DNA of 63,971 bases from an uncultured Bacilli bacterium (GTDB lineage Bacteria; Bacillota_I; Bacilli_A; RF39; UBA660): the NCBI GenBank assembly GCA_947629025.1, contig CANRCC010000006.1:1-63971 (forward strand). The letters are read 5' to 3'. Numbering within the stretch: position 1 is the first letter of the stretch; every line of letters begins with the position of its first letter. The notes under the pieces were generated by a model, which saw only the letters and a program-made list of their open reading frames with translations, ran no database searches and was not told where the DNA came from. Positions 38,439 to 49,090 of the stretch are shown in pieces. The position numbers and the translations under genes were made by a program.

Positions 38439-39322
38439 TGAAAGTAGGTTTTATATCAATTGTAGGAAGACCAAATGCAGGTAAATCAACTTTAATAAAT
38501 TCAATAATTGGTAGTAAAATTGCAATTGTATCAGATAAAGCACATACTACTAGAAATAATATTCAAGGAATATATAATGATTCTGATTCACAATTAATAT
38601 TTATTGATACTCCAGGTGTACATAAACCAAAACATAAACTTGGTAAATATATGAATAAACAAGTTTATTATTCTATTGAAGATGTTGATGTTATTTTATT
38701 TATGATAGATGCAAAAGAAGAATTTGGTAAAGGAGATATGTTTATTTTAAATAAACTAAAACAAACAAATGCAAATGTATTTCTTATATTAAATAAAATA
38801 GATAAGATAAAAAAAGAAGATTTATTTCCTATGATAGAAGAATATAGTAAATTATTTGATTTTAAAGAAATAATACCTATTTCGGCACTAAAAAAAGATA
38901 ATATAAATGATTTAATAAACACTATAAAAAAATATTTAACTGATAAAGAAAAATATTTTGATGATGAATATTATACAGATAGAAGTATTAATTTTCTTAC
39001 ATCAGAACTTGTTAGAGAAAAAGTTCTAAGATTAACAAAAGAAGAAGTACCACATGCAGTAACATGTGTAGTAGAGAAATTTGAAGAAAATAAAAATTGT
39101 GTAAATATTAATGTACTTATTATTGTAGAGAGAGAAGGAATAAAAAAGATATTAGTTGGTCATAATGGTTCTATGATAAAACAAATTGGAATAGATGCAA
39201 GAAAAGATATAGAAGAGTTATTAGGTAAAAAAGTATATCTACAACTATTCGTAAAAGTAGTAAGTAATTGGAGAGAAAAAGAAAAATATCTAACAGAATT
39301 AGGCTTTAATGAATTTGAATAA
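38438..39322 (+). CDS. era: GTPase Era
   Basis: GRPNAGKSTLIN, DTPGVHKPKHKLG, KH domain. Confidence 0.95.
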   Translation: MKVGFISIVGRPNAGKSTLINSIIGSKIAIVSDKAHTTRNNIQGIYNDSDSQLIFIDTPGVHKPKHKLGKYMNKQVYYSIEDVDVILFMIDAKEEFGKGDMFILNKLKQTNANVFLILNKIDKIKKEDLFPMIEEYSKLFDFKEIIPISALKKDNINDLINTIKKYLTDKEKYFDDEYYTDRSINFLTSELVREKVLRLTKEEVPHAVTCVVEKFEENKNCVNINVLIIVEREGIKKILVGHNGSMIKQIGIDARKDIEELLGKKVYLQLFVKVVSNWREKEKYLTELGFNEFE

Positions 39323-39379
39323 AATTTGTTTGAATAAATTAAAATCAAATTACCATTATATAAATGGATGGTGATTGTA

Positions 39380-39511
39380 ATGAATAGAAAAGATATATGG
39401 CAATTATTCAAATTAACAGGTAAAATAGAATATTTTTTAAAATATAAACAAATGATAGAAAAAGGAATTGATTATATTGGAAGTAGTGAAAGTAACGGGA
39501 ATAATAGTTAA
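39380..39511 (+). CDS. yqzL: YqzL-like small protein (43 aa)
   Basis: MNRKDIWQLFKLTGKIEYFLKYKQMIEKGIDYIGSSESNGNNS between era and recO; absent from the ORF track. Confidence 0.65.
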   Translation: MNRKDIWQLFKLTGKIEYFLKYKQMIEKGIDYIGSSESNGNNS

Positions 39512-40214
39512 TGAATCAAATTATAGTGAAACAAGTAAATTACTTAAAATAATTACAAAAGAATATGGCCTTATAAGCGTTATGGCAAAAGGTGCAAAAA
39601 CACTAAAAAGTAAATTAAGATCAGTAACTACAAAACTAACATATGCAGAATTTCAAATATATTATAAAGAAAATAAAATATCTACATTAGTTTGTGCAGA
39701 TATTATTGATCCGCTTATAAATATAAAAAGTGATTTACTAAAAATAAGTTATGCATCTTTTATATTAGAATTAACAGAGCAAGTTATGAAACAATGTAAT
39801 GAAAAAGCTATATTTGACTTATTAGCAAATACAATATTAAAAATAGAAAATAATTATGATCCACTTGTAATTACAAATATACTAGAATTAAAATATTTAA
39901 GTTATTTAGGAGTAAAACCAGAACTTGATTCTTGCTCAGTATGCGGAAATACTAATGTATTAACAATATCTACTAATAAGGGTGGATTTGTATGTAAAAA
40001 TTGTCATACTAATGAGAAAATAGTTAACCCAAAAACAATAAAAATATTAAGAATGCTTTATTATGTAGACATATCAAAAATAACAAAAGTAGATATATCT
40101 GATAATATAAAAGAAGAAATAGATAACTTTATAAATGAATATTATGATAGATATACAGGATTATATTTAAAGAGTAAGAAATTTTTAAAATCTATAAAAA
40201 ATAGTTATATATAA
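39468..40214 (+). CDS. recO: DNA repair protein RecO
   Basis: VTGIIVNESNYSETSKLLKIITKEYGLISVMAKGAKTLKSKLR; zinc-binding CSVCG...CKNCH. Exact start uncertain (TTG 39468 or GTG 39486). Confidence 0.88.
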   Translation: MIILEVVKVTGIIVNESNYSETSKLLKIITKEYGLISVMAKGAKTLKSKLRSVTTKLTYAEFQIYYKENKISTLVCADIIDPLINIKSDLLKISYASFILELTEQVMKQCNEKAIFDLLANTILKIENNYDPLVITNILELKYLSYLGVKPELDSCSVCGNTNVLTISTNKGGFVCKNCHTNEKIVNPKTIKILRMLYYVDISKITKVDISDNIKEEIDNFINEYYDRYTGLYLKSKKFLKSIKNSYI

Positions 40215-40256
40215 TCTTTTTTTATGTTATAATGATTTTGAAAGGGAGATTTTGGT

Positions 40257-40709
40257 ATGAAAAAAAGTATTCACTATATGTCAGATTTTGCAGCTTTGTT
40301 TTTAGCAATCTATACAACAAAATTAGATCGTGATGATTGTAAAGTTTATTTATCAAGAAACTTTAAATCAATAATAAAATCAATAACTAGTTTAAAAAAA
40401 TTTTCAAAATATTTAAAAAAATATAATTTATTGGATGATAATGGTGAATTTGATATTAATAAATTTATGAATGATGTTAAAATTTCATCTGTTAAAAAAT
40501 TTTGGAGAGATGATTTTGTATACGATTTTGAAAAAGATTGTTTAGTTACCAAAATTGAAGATAAAAAAGCAGAGCAAGAAATAGAAAAATATGATGAAGA
40601 TTCAGTAAAATTTGTAAAAATAATGGTTGATTATTATATTTTAGCAGATGAATACATAAAAAATAATGTTGATATTGAAAGTAAAATATTAGATTATATA
40701 AAATATTAA
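40257..40709 (+). CDS. hypothetical protein
   Basis: 150-aa ORF upstream of the glyS leader. Confidence 0.6.
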   Translation: MKKSIHYMSDFAALFLAIYTTKLDRDDCKVYLSRNFKSIIKSITSLKKFSKYLKKYNLLDDNGEFDINKFMNDVKISSVKKFWRDDFVYDFEKDCLVTKIEDKKAEQEIEKYDEDSVKFVKIMVDYYILADEYIKNNVDIESKILDYIKY

Positions 40710-40719
40710 ATTATATAAA

Positions 40720-40848
40720 ATAAAAGCGATGACTAAGTGTGGAAACTTAAACAGCTATATAAATAAAGATGATTCTTTTATAAGAATAAGTAAGGTGGAA
40801 CCGCGGGAAATACTCGTCCTTACGTTATAATAGAATTATCTTTTTTAA
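40720..40848 (+). promoter_or_regulatory. T-box leader (glyS)
   Basis: TAAGGTGGAACCGCGGGAAATACTCGTCCTTA; UGGA bulge fits U73 of tRNA-Gly; immediately precedes glyS. Confidence 0.85.
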
Positions 40849-40866
40849 TAAAAAGGAGAGTAAAAT

Positions 40867-42249
40867 ATGGAAAAATTAACAATGGAAAAAATTACAAATA
40901 TTTCTAAACAATATGGATTTATATTTCAAGGTAGTGAAATATATGGAGGACTTGCAAATACTTGGGACTATGGACCATTAGGAGTTGAATTAAAAAATAA
41001 TATTAAAAAAGCTTGGTGGAAAAGATTTATTGAAGAGAGTAATAATAGCTATGGACTTGATGCTGCTATATTAATGAATAGTGATGTTTGGGTTGCATCA
41101 GGACATGTATCTTCATTTTCTGATCCATTAATTGATTGTAAAAATTGTAAAACAAGACATAGAGCTGATAAACTAATTGAAGAATTTACAAATGGAGAAG
41201 AAACAGCAGATGGTTGGGATAATGAAAAATTAGAGAAATTTATTAAAGATAATAATATTGTATGTCCAAATTGTAAAGAGAGTAATTTTACAAGTATAAG
41301 ACAATTTAATTTATTATTTGAAACTAATATGGGTGTTACAGAAGAAACAAAAAATAAAGTATATCTAAGAGGAGAAACAGCACAAGGTATATTTGTAAAT
41401 TTCTTAAATGTACAAAGAACAATGAGAGCAAAAATTCCTTTTGGTATTGGTCAAATAGGTAAAGCATTTAGAAATGAGATAACACCTGGTAATTTTACAT
41501 TTAGAACAAGAGAATTTGAACAAATGGAATATGAATTCTTTTGTAAACCAGGTGAAGATTTAAAATGGTTTGATTATTATCAAGAATTTGCACTTAAATT
41601 TTTAAAAGACTTAGGACTAAAAGAAGAAAATTTAAGACTTAGAAAACATAAAAAAGAAGAATTAGTATTTTATAGTAAAGCAACTACCGATATAGAATAT
41701 AATTATCCTCATGGATGGGGAGAACTTTGGGGAATAGCAGATAGAACTGATTATGATTTAAGTGTTCATACAAATCATTCTAATACAGATTTAGTGTATT
41801 TAGATCCAGAAACAAATGAAAAATATACACCATATGTAATAGAACCATCTGTTGGATGTGATAGACTTACATTAGCAGTTTTATGTGATTCATATGATGA
41901 AGAAACATTAGAAGATGGTACAACAAGAGAAGTTATGAGATTTAATCCAAAAATAGCGCCATATAAAGTTGCAATATTACCATTAGTTAAAAAGTTTCAT
42001 AAAGAAAAGGCAGAAGAATTATATCAAAAATTAAGTAAACATTTTATGTGTACATATGATGAAACAGGTAATATTGGTAAAAGATATAGAAGAGAAGATG
42101 TAATAGGAACTCCTTATTGTATTACTATAGATGATGATACAATTAATAATAATACAGTAACAATAAGAGACAGAGATACTATGAAACAAATAACATTAAA
42201 TATAGATGAAATAGTAGATTACATAAATGATAAAATTAGATATGATTAA
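40867..42249 (+). CDS. glyS: glycyl-tRNA synthetase (single-chain class II)
   Basis: ISKQYGFIFQGSEIYGGLANTWDYGPLGVELKNN...; RGETAQGIFVNF. Confidence 0.95.
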   Translation: MEKLTMEKITNISKQYGFIFQGSEIYGGLANTWDYGPLGVELKNNIKKAWWKRFIEESNNSYGLDAAILMNSDVWVASGHVSSFSDPLIDCKNCKTRHRADKLIEEFTNGEETADGWDNEKLEKFIKDNNIVCPNCKESNFTSIRQFNLLFETNMGVTEETKNKVYLRGETAQGIFVNFLNVQRTMRAKIPFGIGQIGKAFRNEITPGNFTFRTREFEQMEYEFFCKPGEDLKWFDYYQEFALKFLKDLGLKEENLRLRKHKKEELVFYSKATTDIEYNYPHGWGELWGIADRTDYDLSVHTNHSNTDLVYLDPETNEKYTPYVIEPSVGCDRLTLAVLCDSYDEETLEDGTTREVMRFNPKIAPYKVAILPLVKKFHKEKAEELYQKLSKHFMCTYDETGNIGKRYRREDVIGTPYCITIDDDTINNNTVTIRDRDTMKQITLNIDEIVDYINDKIRYD

Positions 42250-42520
42250 AAAGGTCAAATTGACTTTTTTTAATTTAAATATATATTAAACAAACAAAAA
42301 AATATTGCTGTAATATAGGAGAATCACATAATATTGATATAGTTAGTAAACCTACAATAGTAAGAACTTATAAATATGTACCACTAAGTAAAAAATAGGA
42401 ATTTTTTCCTATTTTTTATATATTGTTCACTTATTTAACACAAATTTTAAAAAATGTATTTAATTTTATTTACTTTTATGTTAAAATTAAAAGTAGTTAT
42501 AATAGTTTGGAGGAATAATA

Positions 42521-42922
42521 ATGGGTATGTTAGATAAGATTTTAGGAAAAGAAATAACTGGAGGAGAAATAACAGAAGATGAATATTATTCTCTTGGTAT
42601 TGATGAAGCATACAAAGATTCAAATAGCGAAGGAAATAAAATGATTCTTTTAGAGCCAAGAGCATATTCTGAAAGTCAACAAATCGCAGATCATTTAAAA
42701 AAGAGAAATACTGTAGTTGTTAACTTAAAAAGAGTAACACCAGAACAAGCAAAAAGAATTGTAGATTTCCTAAGTGGTACATTATATGCGATTGGTGGAG
42801 ATTTACAAAAACTTGGTACTGGAATATTCTTATGTACACCAAAAAATATAAATGTACAAGGTAAAATCACTGAAGAAGAAGATAAACCTAAACGTACAAA
42901 AAATGATGATTTAGAATTTTAG
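42521..42922 (+). CDS. sepF: cell division protein SepF
   Basis: [55 protein letters not shown]. Confidence 0.93.
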   Translation: MGMLDKILGKEITGGEITEDEYYSLGIDEAYKDSNSEGNKMILLEPRAYSESQQIADHLKKRNTVVVNLKRVTPEQAKRIVDFLSGTLYAIGGDLQKLGTGIFLCTPKNINVQGKITEEEDKPKRTKNDDLEF

Positions 42923-42981
42923 TATAGACAAAAATTATTTTAAGTGTTATCATATAACACATAGTTTTGAGGTGATTTATA

Positions 42982-43446
42982 ATGAAAACATTTAGTAGAA
43001 CACTTCATGGCTATAATCCAGATGAGGTTAATAAATTTCTTGATGAAATAATATCGCAAGTAGAAAAGATAATTGAATCAAATAAACAAAAAACTAAAGA
43101 GATAGAAAAATTGCAAGAAGAATTATCTAAAATAAAACCAGATGAAGATTCAATCAGAAAAGCAAAGAAATTTGATGAATTATCATCAACTTTGAATAAG
43201 GCAATCGTTATGGCAGAAGAAACAGGTGAGCATATAAGAAGAGTTGCCCGTGAGGAACGCGATTTAATGCTGGAAGAAGCTAAAAAGAATGCAAGTATTA
43301 TTGTTTCTGATGCGCTTAGAAGATCTGAAAAGATTGAATATGAAAGTGCACTACTAAAAAAGAATATAGAAATTTTTAAAAGAAAATTAAGAGCCAATTT
43401 AGAAGAACAACTTAAAATGGTAGATGATATTGAAAATATAAAATAG
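42982..43446 (+). CDS. divIVA: DivIVA-domain protein
   Basis: FSRTLHGYNPDEVNKFLDEII; coiled coil. Confidence 0.88.
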   Translation: MKTFSRTLHGYNPDEVNKFLDEIISQVEKIIESNKQKTKEIEKLQEELSKIKPDEDSIRKAKKFDELSSTLNKAIVMAEETGEHIRRVAREERDLMLEEAKKNASIIVSDALRRSEKIEYESALLKKNIEIFKRKLRANLEEQLKMVDDIENIK

Positions 43447-43449
43447 AAG

Positions 43450-43665
43450 ATAGAGACGGATATTTATTAAAATATTTACAGAGAATTGTCATTATGCTGA
43501 GAGACATAATATTTATAAATATTAGATCACTCTTGATATTTTTAACTGAAAGTAATTAGGTTAAAACGTATAATATGCGTTAAATATATAAAGTGCATAG
43601 AAATATCTATGAAGTAAGGTGGTACCGCGATTAATCGTCCTTACATCATAGATATTTTTATTTTG
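43450..43665 (+). promoter_or_regulatory. T-box leader, Ile type
   Basis: GTAAGGTGGTACCGCGATTAATCGTCCTTAC; possible specifier ATC in AGATCAC. Confidence 0.88.
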
Positions 43666-43679
43666 AAAGGAAGTATAAT

Positions 43680-44633
43680 ATGTTTTTTAGTTTAATACTA
43701 TTAATAGTAGGATTTGTAATTCTAATAAAAGGTGCAGATATATTTGTAGATGGCTCATCAAATGCTGCTAGAAATTTAAAAATACCAAAAATGGTAATAG
43801 GACTTACTATAGTAGCTTTTGGTACTAGTGCTCCTGAACTTGCAGTATCTATAAAAGCAGTTATGTCTGGTAATTCAGATATAGTACTAGGTAATGTTGT
43901 TGGTAGTAATATTTTAAATATATTACTAATACTTGGTTTATCTAGTTTATTTTCACAAATGAAAGTAAAAGATAATACAGTAGAAAAAGAAATACCACTT
44001 ACAATATTATTTTCATCATTACTTATGGTTCTAGCATTTGATAATATGTTTGATAAAAATATATTAAATGTAATAACTAGAACTGATGGTATTGTAATAT
44101 TATTATTCTTTATTATATTTGTATATTATTTATTTTCTGTTATGAAAAAAGGAAATAAAGAAGAGAATGATAAACCAAAATATAATATATTTAAGTCAAT
44201 TATACTTATTATAATTGGACTAATATCAATTGTAATAGGAAGTAATTTAGTAGTTGATAATGCAGTAGCTATTGCTAAAATTTTAAATGTATCAGAAAAA
44301 ATGATATCACTTACTATAGTAGCTTTTGGTACATCGCTTCCAGAACTTGTTACTAGTATTCAAGCATCAAGAAAAGGAGAAAATGATATAGCAATTGGTA
44401 ATATTATAGGTAGTAATATATTTAATATAGGAATTGTAATAGGAATACCAGCAGCATTAATAGGTAATATAAGTGTAGGAGCATTTAACTATATTGATAT
44501 GTTTACAATGATATTATCAGCAATATTATTATTTGCTTTAACATTCAAAAAAAGAAAAATGCAATCAAAAGAAGGAATAATTATGCTAATTTTATTTGTA
44601 GTTTATTATTCTTACGTAATTATAGGAGGTTAA
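43680..44633 (+). CDS. CaCA-family Na+/Ca2+ (cation/H+) exchanger
   Basis: Two alpha repeats: GLTIVAFGTSAPELAVSIKA...GNVVGSNILNI and LTIVAFGTSLPELVTSIQA...GNIIGSNIFNI. Confidence 0.93.
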   Translation: MFFSLILLIVGFVILIKGADIFVDGSSNAARNLKIPKMVIGLTIVAFGTSAPELAVSIKAVMSGNSDIVLGNVVGSNILNILLILGLSSLFSQMKVKDNTVEKEIPLTILFSSLLMVLAFDNMFDKNILNVITRTDGIVILLFFIIFVYYLFSVMKKGNKEENDKPKYNIFKSIILIIIGLISIVIGSNLVVDNAVAIAKILNVSEKMISLTIVAFGTSLPELVTSIQASRKGENDIAIGNIIGSNIFNIGIVIGIPAALIGNISVGAFNYIDMFTMILSAILLFALTFKKRKMQSKEGIIMLILFVVYYSYVIIGG

Positions 44634-44637
44634 TAAC

Positions 44638-47600
44638 ATGAAAATATTTGAAAGTTTAAAAAAAGAAGATAATATTAAGCTAGAAAGAGAAATTTTATCA
44701 AGATGGGATAAAATAGATATTTTAAATAAAACAATAGATAATAGAAAAAATAATAAGGATTTTGTTTTTTATGATGGACCTGCAACTGCAAATGGAAAAC
44801 CAGGAATTCATCATATGGTTGCAAAAGAATTAAAAGATACATTTTGTAAATATAAAACTATGAAAGGATATAGAGTCTTAAGAAAAGTAGGTTGGGATAC
44901 TCATGGTCTTCCAGTTGAAGTTAATGTAGAAAAACAATTAGGTTTCTCAGGAAAAAAAGATATAGAAAATTATGGTATAGAAAAGTTTAATAAAAAATGT
45001 CGTGAAAGTGTTTTTGAAAATGAAGAAGCATTTAGATTATTAACTAGAGAAATGGGACAATTTATAGATATTGAACATCCATATATTACATATGATAATA
45101 ATTATATTGAAACTGAATGGTGGATACTTAAAAAATACTATGATGCAGGACTTTTATATAATGGTTATAAAATTACTCCATATTGTCCAAGATGTGGTAC
45201 TAGTTTATCTTCACATGAGGTTGCTCAAGAATATAAAGAGGTTAGTGTAAATACAGTAACAGTACCATTTAAAGTAAAAAATGAAGAAAATACATATATA
45301 CTTGTATGGACAACAACTCCTTGGACTTTAATTGCTAATGTTGCAGCATGTGTAAATCCAAATTATACATATATAAAGGTTAAATCAAAAGGATATAACT
45401 TTATAGTATGTGAAACACTTGCTAATAAAATATTTGGTGAAGAATATGAAGTAATTTCTAAAATGAAAGGAAAAGAACTTGAAGGATTAGAATATGAGCA
45501 ATTTTTACCATTTGTAAATACTGATAAAAAAGCATTTTACGTTGTATGCGCTGATTATGTAACTGATGAAGATGGTACTGGTATAGTACATATAGCACCT
45601 GCTTTTGGTCAAGATGATTATGAAGTTGGGCAAAAATATGATTTACCAATTATTAATCCAGTAGGAGAAGATGGAAAATATAAAGAGGGTCCTTGGAGTG
45701 GAAGATTAGTTGTTGATCCAGAACTTGAAATTGATATAATTAAATATTTAGCAGAAAATGATAAATTATTTAAAAAACAAAAAATACTACATAACTATCC
45801 ACATTGCTGGAGATGTAAAACTCCACTTATCTATTATTCAAAACCTTCTTGGTATATTAAGACAACTGCATATAAAGATAAAATTATAAGTGAAAATAAA
45901 AAGATTAAATGGCATCCTAGTTATGTAGGAGAAAAAAGATTTGGAAACTGGCTTGAAAATATGATAGATTGGGGTATAAGCAGAAATAGATATTGGGGAA
46001 CTCCATTACCTATATGGACTTGTAAATGCGGTCATATTCATACTATTGGTTCAATAGAAGAATTAAAGAAATTATCAATAGAAAAAATAAATGACGAAGA
46101 ACTTGATCTTCATAGACCATATGTCGATAATATACATATAAAATGTGAAAAATGTAATGAAATAATGAGTAGAGTACCTGATGTATTAGATTGCTGGTTT
46201 GATTCAGGATCAATGCCTTATGCACAATATCACTATCCATTTGAAAATAAAGAATTATTTGAGAGTCAATTTCCAGCAGATTTTATAGCAGAAGGAGTAG
46301 ATCAAACAAGAGGATGGTTTTATACTTTATTAGTTATATCAACATTTGTTAGTGGTAAATCATCATATAAAAATGTACTTGTTAATGATTTATTATTAGA
46401 TAAAAATGGTCAAAAGATGCATAAAAGTAGAGGTAATGCAATAGAACCATTTGGAATAATTAATAAATATGGTGCGGATGCGGTAAGATGGTATATTCCA
46501 TCTGTATCACCAGTATGGCAACCTATTAAATTTGATGAAGATGGTGTTAAAGATGTTAATTCTAAATTCTTAAATACACTTAAAAATACATATACATTTT
46601 TTGAAATATATGCTAATACAGATAATGTTGATCCAAGAAAATTTAATGTTAAATATGAAGAATTAGAAGAAATAGATAAATGGTTATTATCAAAATATAA
46701 TAAACTTATTAAATATGTAACAGAATCATTTGAAGAATATGATCTAAATAAAGTAGTTAAGAAAATAAATATTTTCTTAAATGAAGATTTATCAAATTGG
46801 TATATAAGAAGAAATAGAAGAAGATTCTGGGGTTCAACTTTAGATATCAGTAAAAAAGCAGTATATAAAACAACTTATGATGTTCTTGTAGGATTATGTA
46901 AATTATGCGCACCAATAACTCCATTTATAACTGATGAAATATATATAAAGTTAACTAAAAACGAATCAGTTCATTTAGAAGATTATCCAGTATGTGATGA
47001 AAATATGATAAATGAAGAAATAGAAAATAAAATGGATCTAGTTAGAGATTTAATATCACTTGGTAGAAATGCAAGAGAAGAAGCAAAAATTAAAGTTAGA
47101 CAACCAATAAGTAAAATAATACTTGATGGTAAAAATAAAGATATTATTGGTGATTTAACTGAACTTATAAAAGAAGAACTAAATGTAAAAGATGTAACAT
47201 ATGAAGATGATTTATCTAAATATATGAATTATGAAATAAAACCTAATTTTAAAGTATGTGGTGCATTACTTGGTTCAAAAATGAATGATTATATTAAACT
47301 ATTAAATAATCTAAATAAAGACCAAATTAATGAATTAATAAACCAAAATGATATTATATGTGATTTTGATGGTGATAAACTACAAATAACTAAAGATATG
47401 ATAGATATAAGAATAAAATCAAAAGATGGTTTTGATGCTGCTATGGAAAATAATAATTTTATAATACTAGATACTACATTAACGGATGATTTAATAGATG
47501 AGGGAATAGCAAGAGAATTAGTATCAAAAGTACAAAATCTAAGAAAACTTGAAAATTTTGATGTAGCAGATAGAATTAAACTATTATATAGTGGAGATAT

Positions 47601-47739
47601 AGAAAATATAATTTCTACTTATGAAGATTATATTAAAAAAGAAACTTTATCAAAAGAAATAATAAAATCAGATAATTTAACAGAAGAATTTGATTTAAAT
47701 GGAAAAATTGTTAAATTAAAAGTAGAAAATGATAAATAA
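44638..47739 (+). CDS. ileS: isoleucyl-tRNA synthetase
   Basis: DGPATANGKPGIHHMVAKELKD (HIGH-like), KMHKSRGN (KMSKS-like). Confidence 0.95.
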   Translation: MKIFESLKKEDNIKLEREILSRWDKIDILNKTIDNRKNNKDFVFYDGPATANGKPGIHHMVAKELKDTFCKYKTMKGYRVLRKVGWDTHGLPVEVNVEKQLGFSGKKDIENYGIEKFNKKCRESVFENEEAFRLLTREMGQFIDIEHPYITYDNNYIETEWWILKKYYDAGLLYNGYKITPYCPRCGTSLSSHEVAQEYKEVSVNTVTVPFKVKNEENTYILVWTTTPWTLIANVAACVNPNYTYIKVKSKGYNFIVCETLANKIFGEEYEVISKMKGKELEGLEYEQFLPFVNTDKKAFYVVCADYVTDEDGTGIVHIAPAFGQDDYEVGQKYDLPIINPVGEDGKYKEGPWSGRLVVDPELEIDIIKYLAENDKLFKKQKILHNYPHCWRCKTPLIYYSKPSWYIKTTAYKDKIISENKKIKWHPSYVGEKRFGNWLENMIDWGISRNRYWGTPLPIWTCKCGHIHTIGSIEELKKLSIEKINDEELDLHRPYVDNIHIKCEKCNEIMSRVPDVLDCWFDSGSMPYAQYHYPFENKELFESQFPADFIAEGVDQTRGWFYTLLVISTFVSGKSSYKNVLVNDLLLDKNGQKMHKSRGNAIEPFGIINKYGADAVRWYIPSVSPVWQPIKFDEDGVKDVNSKFLNTLKNTYTFFEIYANTDNVDPRKFNVKYEELEEIDKWLLSKYNKLIKYVTESFEEYDLNKVVKKINIFLNEDLSNWYIRRNRRRFWGSTLDISKKAVYKTTYDVLVGLCKLCAPITPFITDEIYIKLTKNESVHLEDYPVCDENMINEEIENKMDLVRDLISLGRNAREEAKIKVRQPISKIILDGKNKDIIGDLTELIKEELNVKDVTYEDDLSKYMNYEIKPNFKVCGALLGSKMNDYIKLLNNLNKDQINELINQNDIICDFDGDKLQITKDMIDIRIKSKDGFDAAMENNNFIILDTTLTDDLIDEGIARELVSKVQNLRKLENFDVADRIKLLYSGDIENIISTYEDYIKKETLSKEIIKSDNLTEEFDLNGKIVKLKVENDK

Positions 47740-47823
47740 AGTATTTATTTGATTAAATACTTTATTTTCTTCATTAAAAATTAATAATTGAATAATATAA
47801 TTATGTAGAGTATAAAAATTTAA

Positions 47824-47875
47824 TTTGTCGAATATTGTCGATTTAGTTGACAGCAAATTAAAAATATGATATCAT
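47824..47875 (+). promoter_or_regulatory. promoter with tandem 0A-box-like sites
   Basis: TTTGTCGAATATTGTCGATTT, then TTGACA (47847-47852), 17 nt, TATCAT (47870-47875). Confidence 0.6.
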
Positions 47876-47910
47876 CTATGTCGTTGCCTGTTTAAAAAGG
47901 AGGTTTAATT

Positions 47911-48123
47911 ATGGAAAATTATAAAATGGAAATATATAAAATAAAAAACCGTATAGTTGGTTTAAAACAAAAGTCATTAGGGCGTGGTTTAACTGATTCT
48001 GAATGTATGGAAATAAGAGAATTAAGAACTAGACTTAATGATTTAGAACAATCACAAAGAGAATATATAAATAATATTACAGATCCAGATGCAAAAAGAT
48101 ATGCTAATGCAATGATGTATTAA
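47911..48123 (+). CDS. small orphan protein (70 aa)
   Basis: AAAGGAGG RBS; charged, helical composition. Confidence 0.65.
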   Translation: MENYKMEIYKIKNRIVGLKQKSLGRGLTDSECMEIRELRTRLNDLEQSQREYINNITDPDAKRYANAMMY

Positions 48124-48311
48124 TTAAATTATTATTGTAAATTAACTGATATTATATTTGTAATAAGAGAGTTATCTGTCTTAAATTGATAATTCAAAAG
48201 TAAGTAAAATAAAAACAAGTACAAGTATATAAGATAAAAAAATTTAAATAAGTTTATAAAAACGACAATATTTATAAGTCGTTTTTTTTATACTTAAGAT
48301 GGTGAAGAAAA

Positions 48312-49088
48312 ATGAAAGTATATATTGATCTTATACTAGTAACAAATTTCTTATTTGATTTTATTATACTTATTTCTAGTTCAATAATACTTAAAAGAAA
48401 TACTAAGATAATAAGAATAGTATTTGGCGCACTATTTGGTAGTTTAACAATGCTTTCTTTATTTATAAGATTTAATACTATAAGTTTATTTTTCTTCAAA
48501 TTATTTGTTAGCATGGTAATGATATTTATTACATTTGGTTATAAAAATTATAAATATTTTTTTAAAAATTTATATTATTTATATATGGTTAGTATTATAC
48601 TTGGAGGAATACTTTATTTTGTTAATATTCAGTTTTCATATAAAAATAATGGTCTTTTATTTGTTATTAATGGTTTTAGTTTAAATATAGTTGTTGGAAT
48701 AATATTATCAATTATAATACTATATAAATATATAAAAAATATTAAATTACTTAAAACTAATTATAATAAATATTATAAAATTAACATATATTTAAAAAAT
48801 GGAAAAGTATTTACATTTAATGCATTTTTAGATACAGGAAATAAATTAGTTGATCCATATAAAAAATGGCCAATTATTATAGTAAATGAAGATAAGATTA
48901 AAACTGAAGATAAAATATTATTAGTTCCGTATCATACAGTAAATAATGAAGGGTTATTAAAATGTATTAAACCAAGTAGGGTTTATATAGAAGATATTGG
49001 ATATAAGAATAAGGTTTTTATAGGTTTATCTAATATTAATATAGATGGAGTAGATTGTATATTAAATGAAAGATTATTGGAGGGATAG
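48312..49088 (+). CDS. spoIIGA: sigma-E processing peptidase SpoIIGA
   Basis: Polytopic N-half; FNAFLDTGNKLVDPYKKWPIIIV aspartic protease motif; followed by sigE. Confidence 0.9.
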   Translation: MKVYIDLILVTNFLFDFIILISSSIILKRNTKIIRIVFGALFGSLTMLSLFIRFNTISLFFFKLFVSMVMIFITFGYKNYKYFFKNLYYLYMVSIILGGILYFVNIQFSYKNNGLLFVINGFSLNIVVGIILSIIILYKYIKNIKLLKTNYNKYYKINIYLKNGKVFTFNAFLDTGNKLVDPYKKWPIIIVNEDKIKTEDKILLVPYHTVNNEGLLKCIKPSRVYIEDIGYKNKVFIGLSNINIDGVDCILNERLLEG

Positions 49089-49090
49089 AT

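Noticed and set aside
42290-42400. Possible small gene or relic (...GESHNIDIVSKPTIVRTYKYVPLSKK*) between glyS and sepF
   Set aside because: No start codon with RBS in frame; upstream stop; at most a degraded fragment ending at a terminator.
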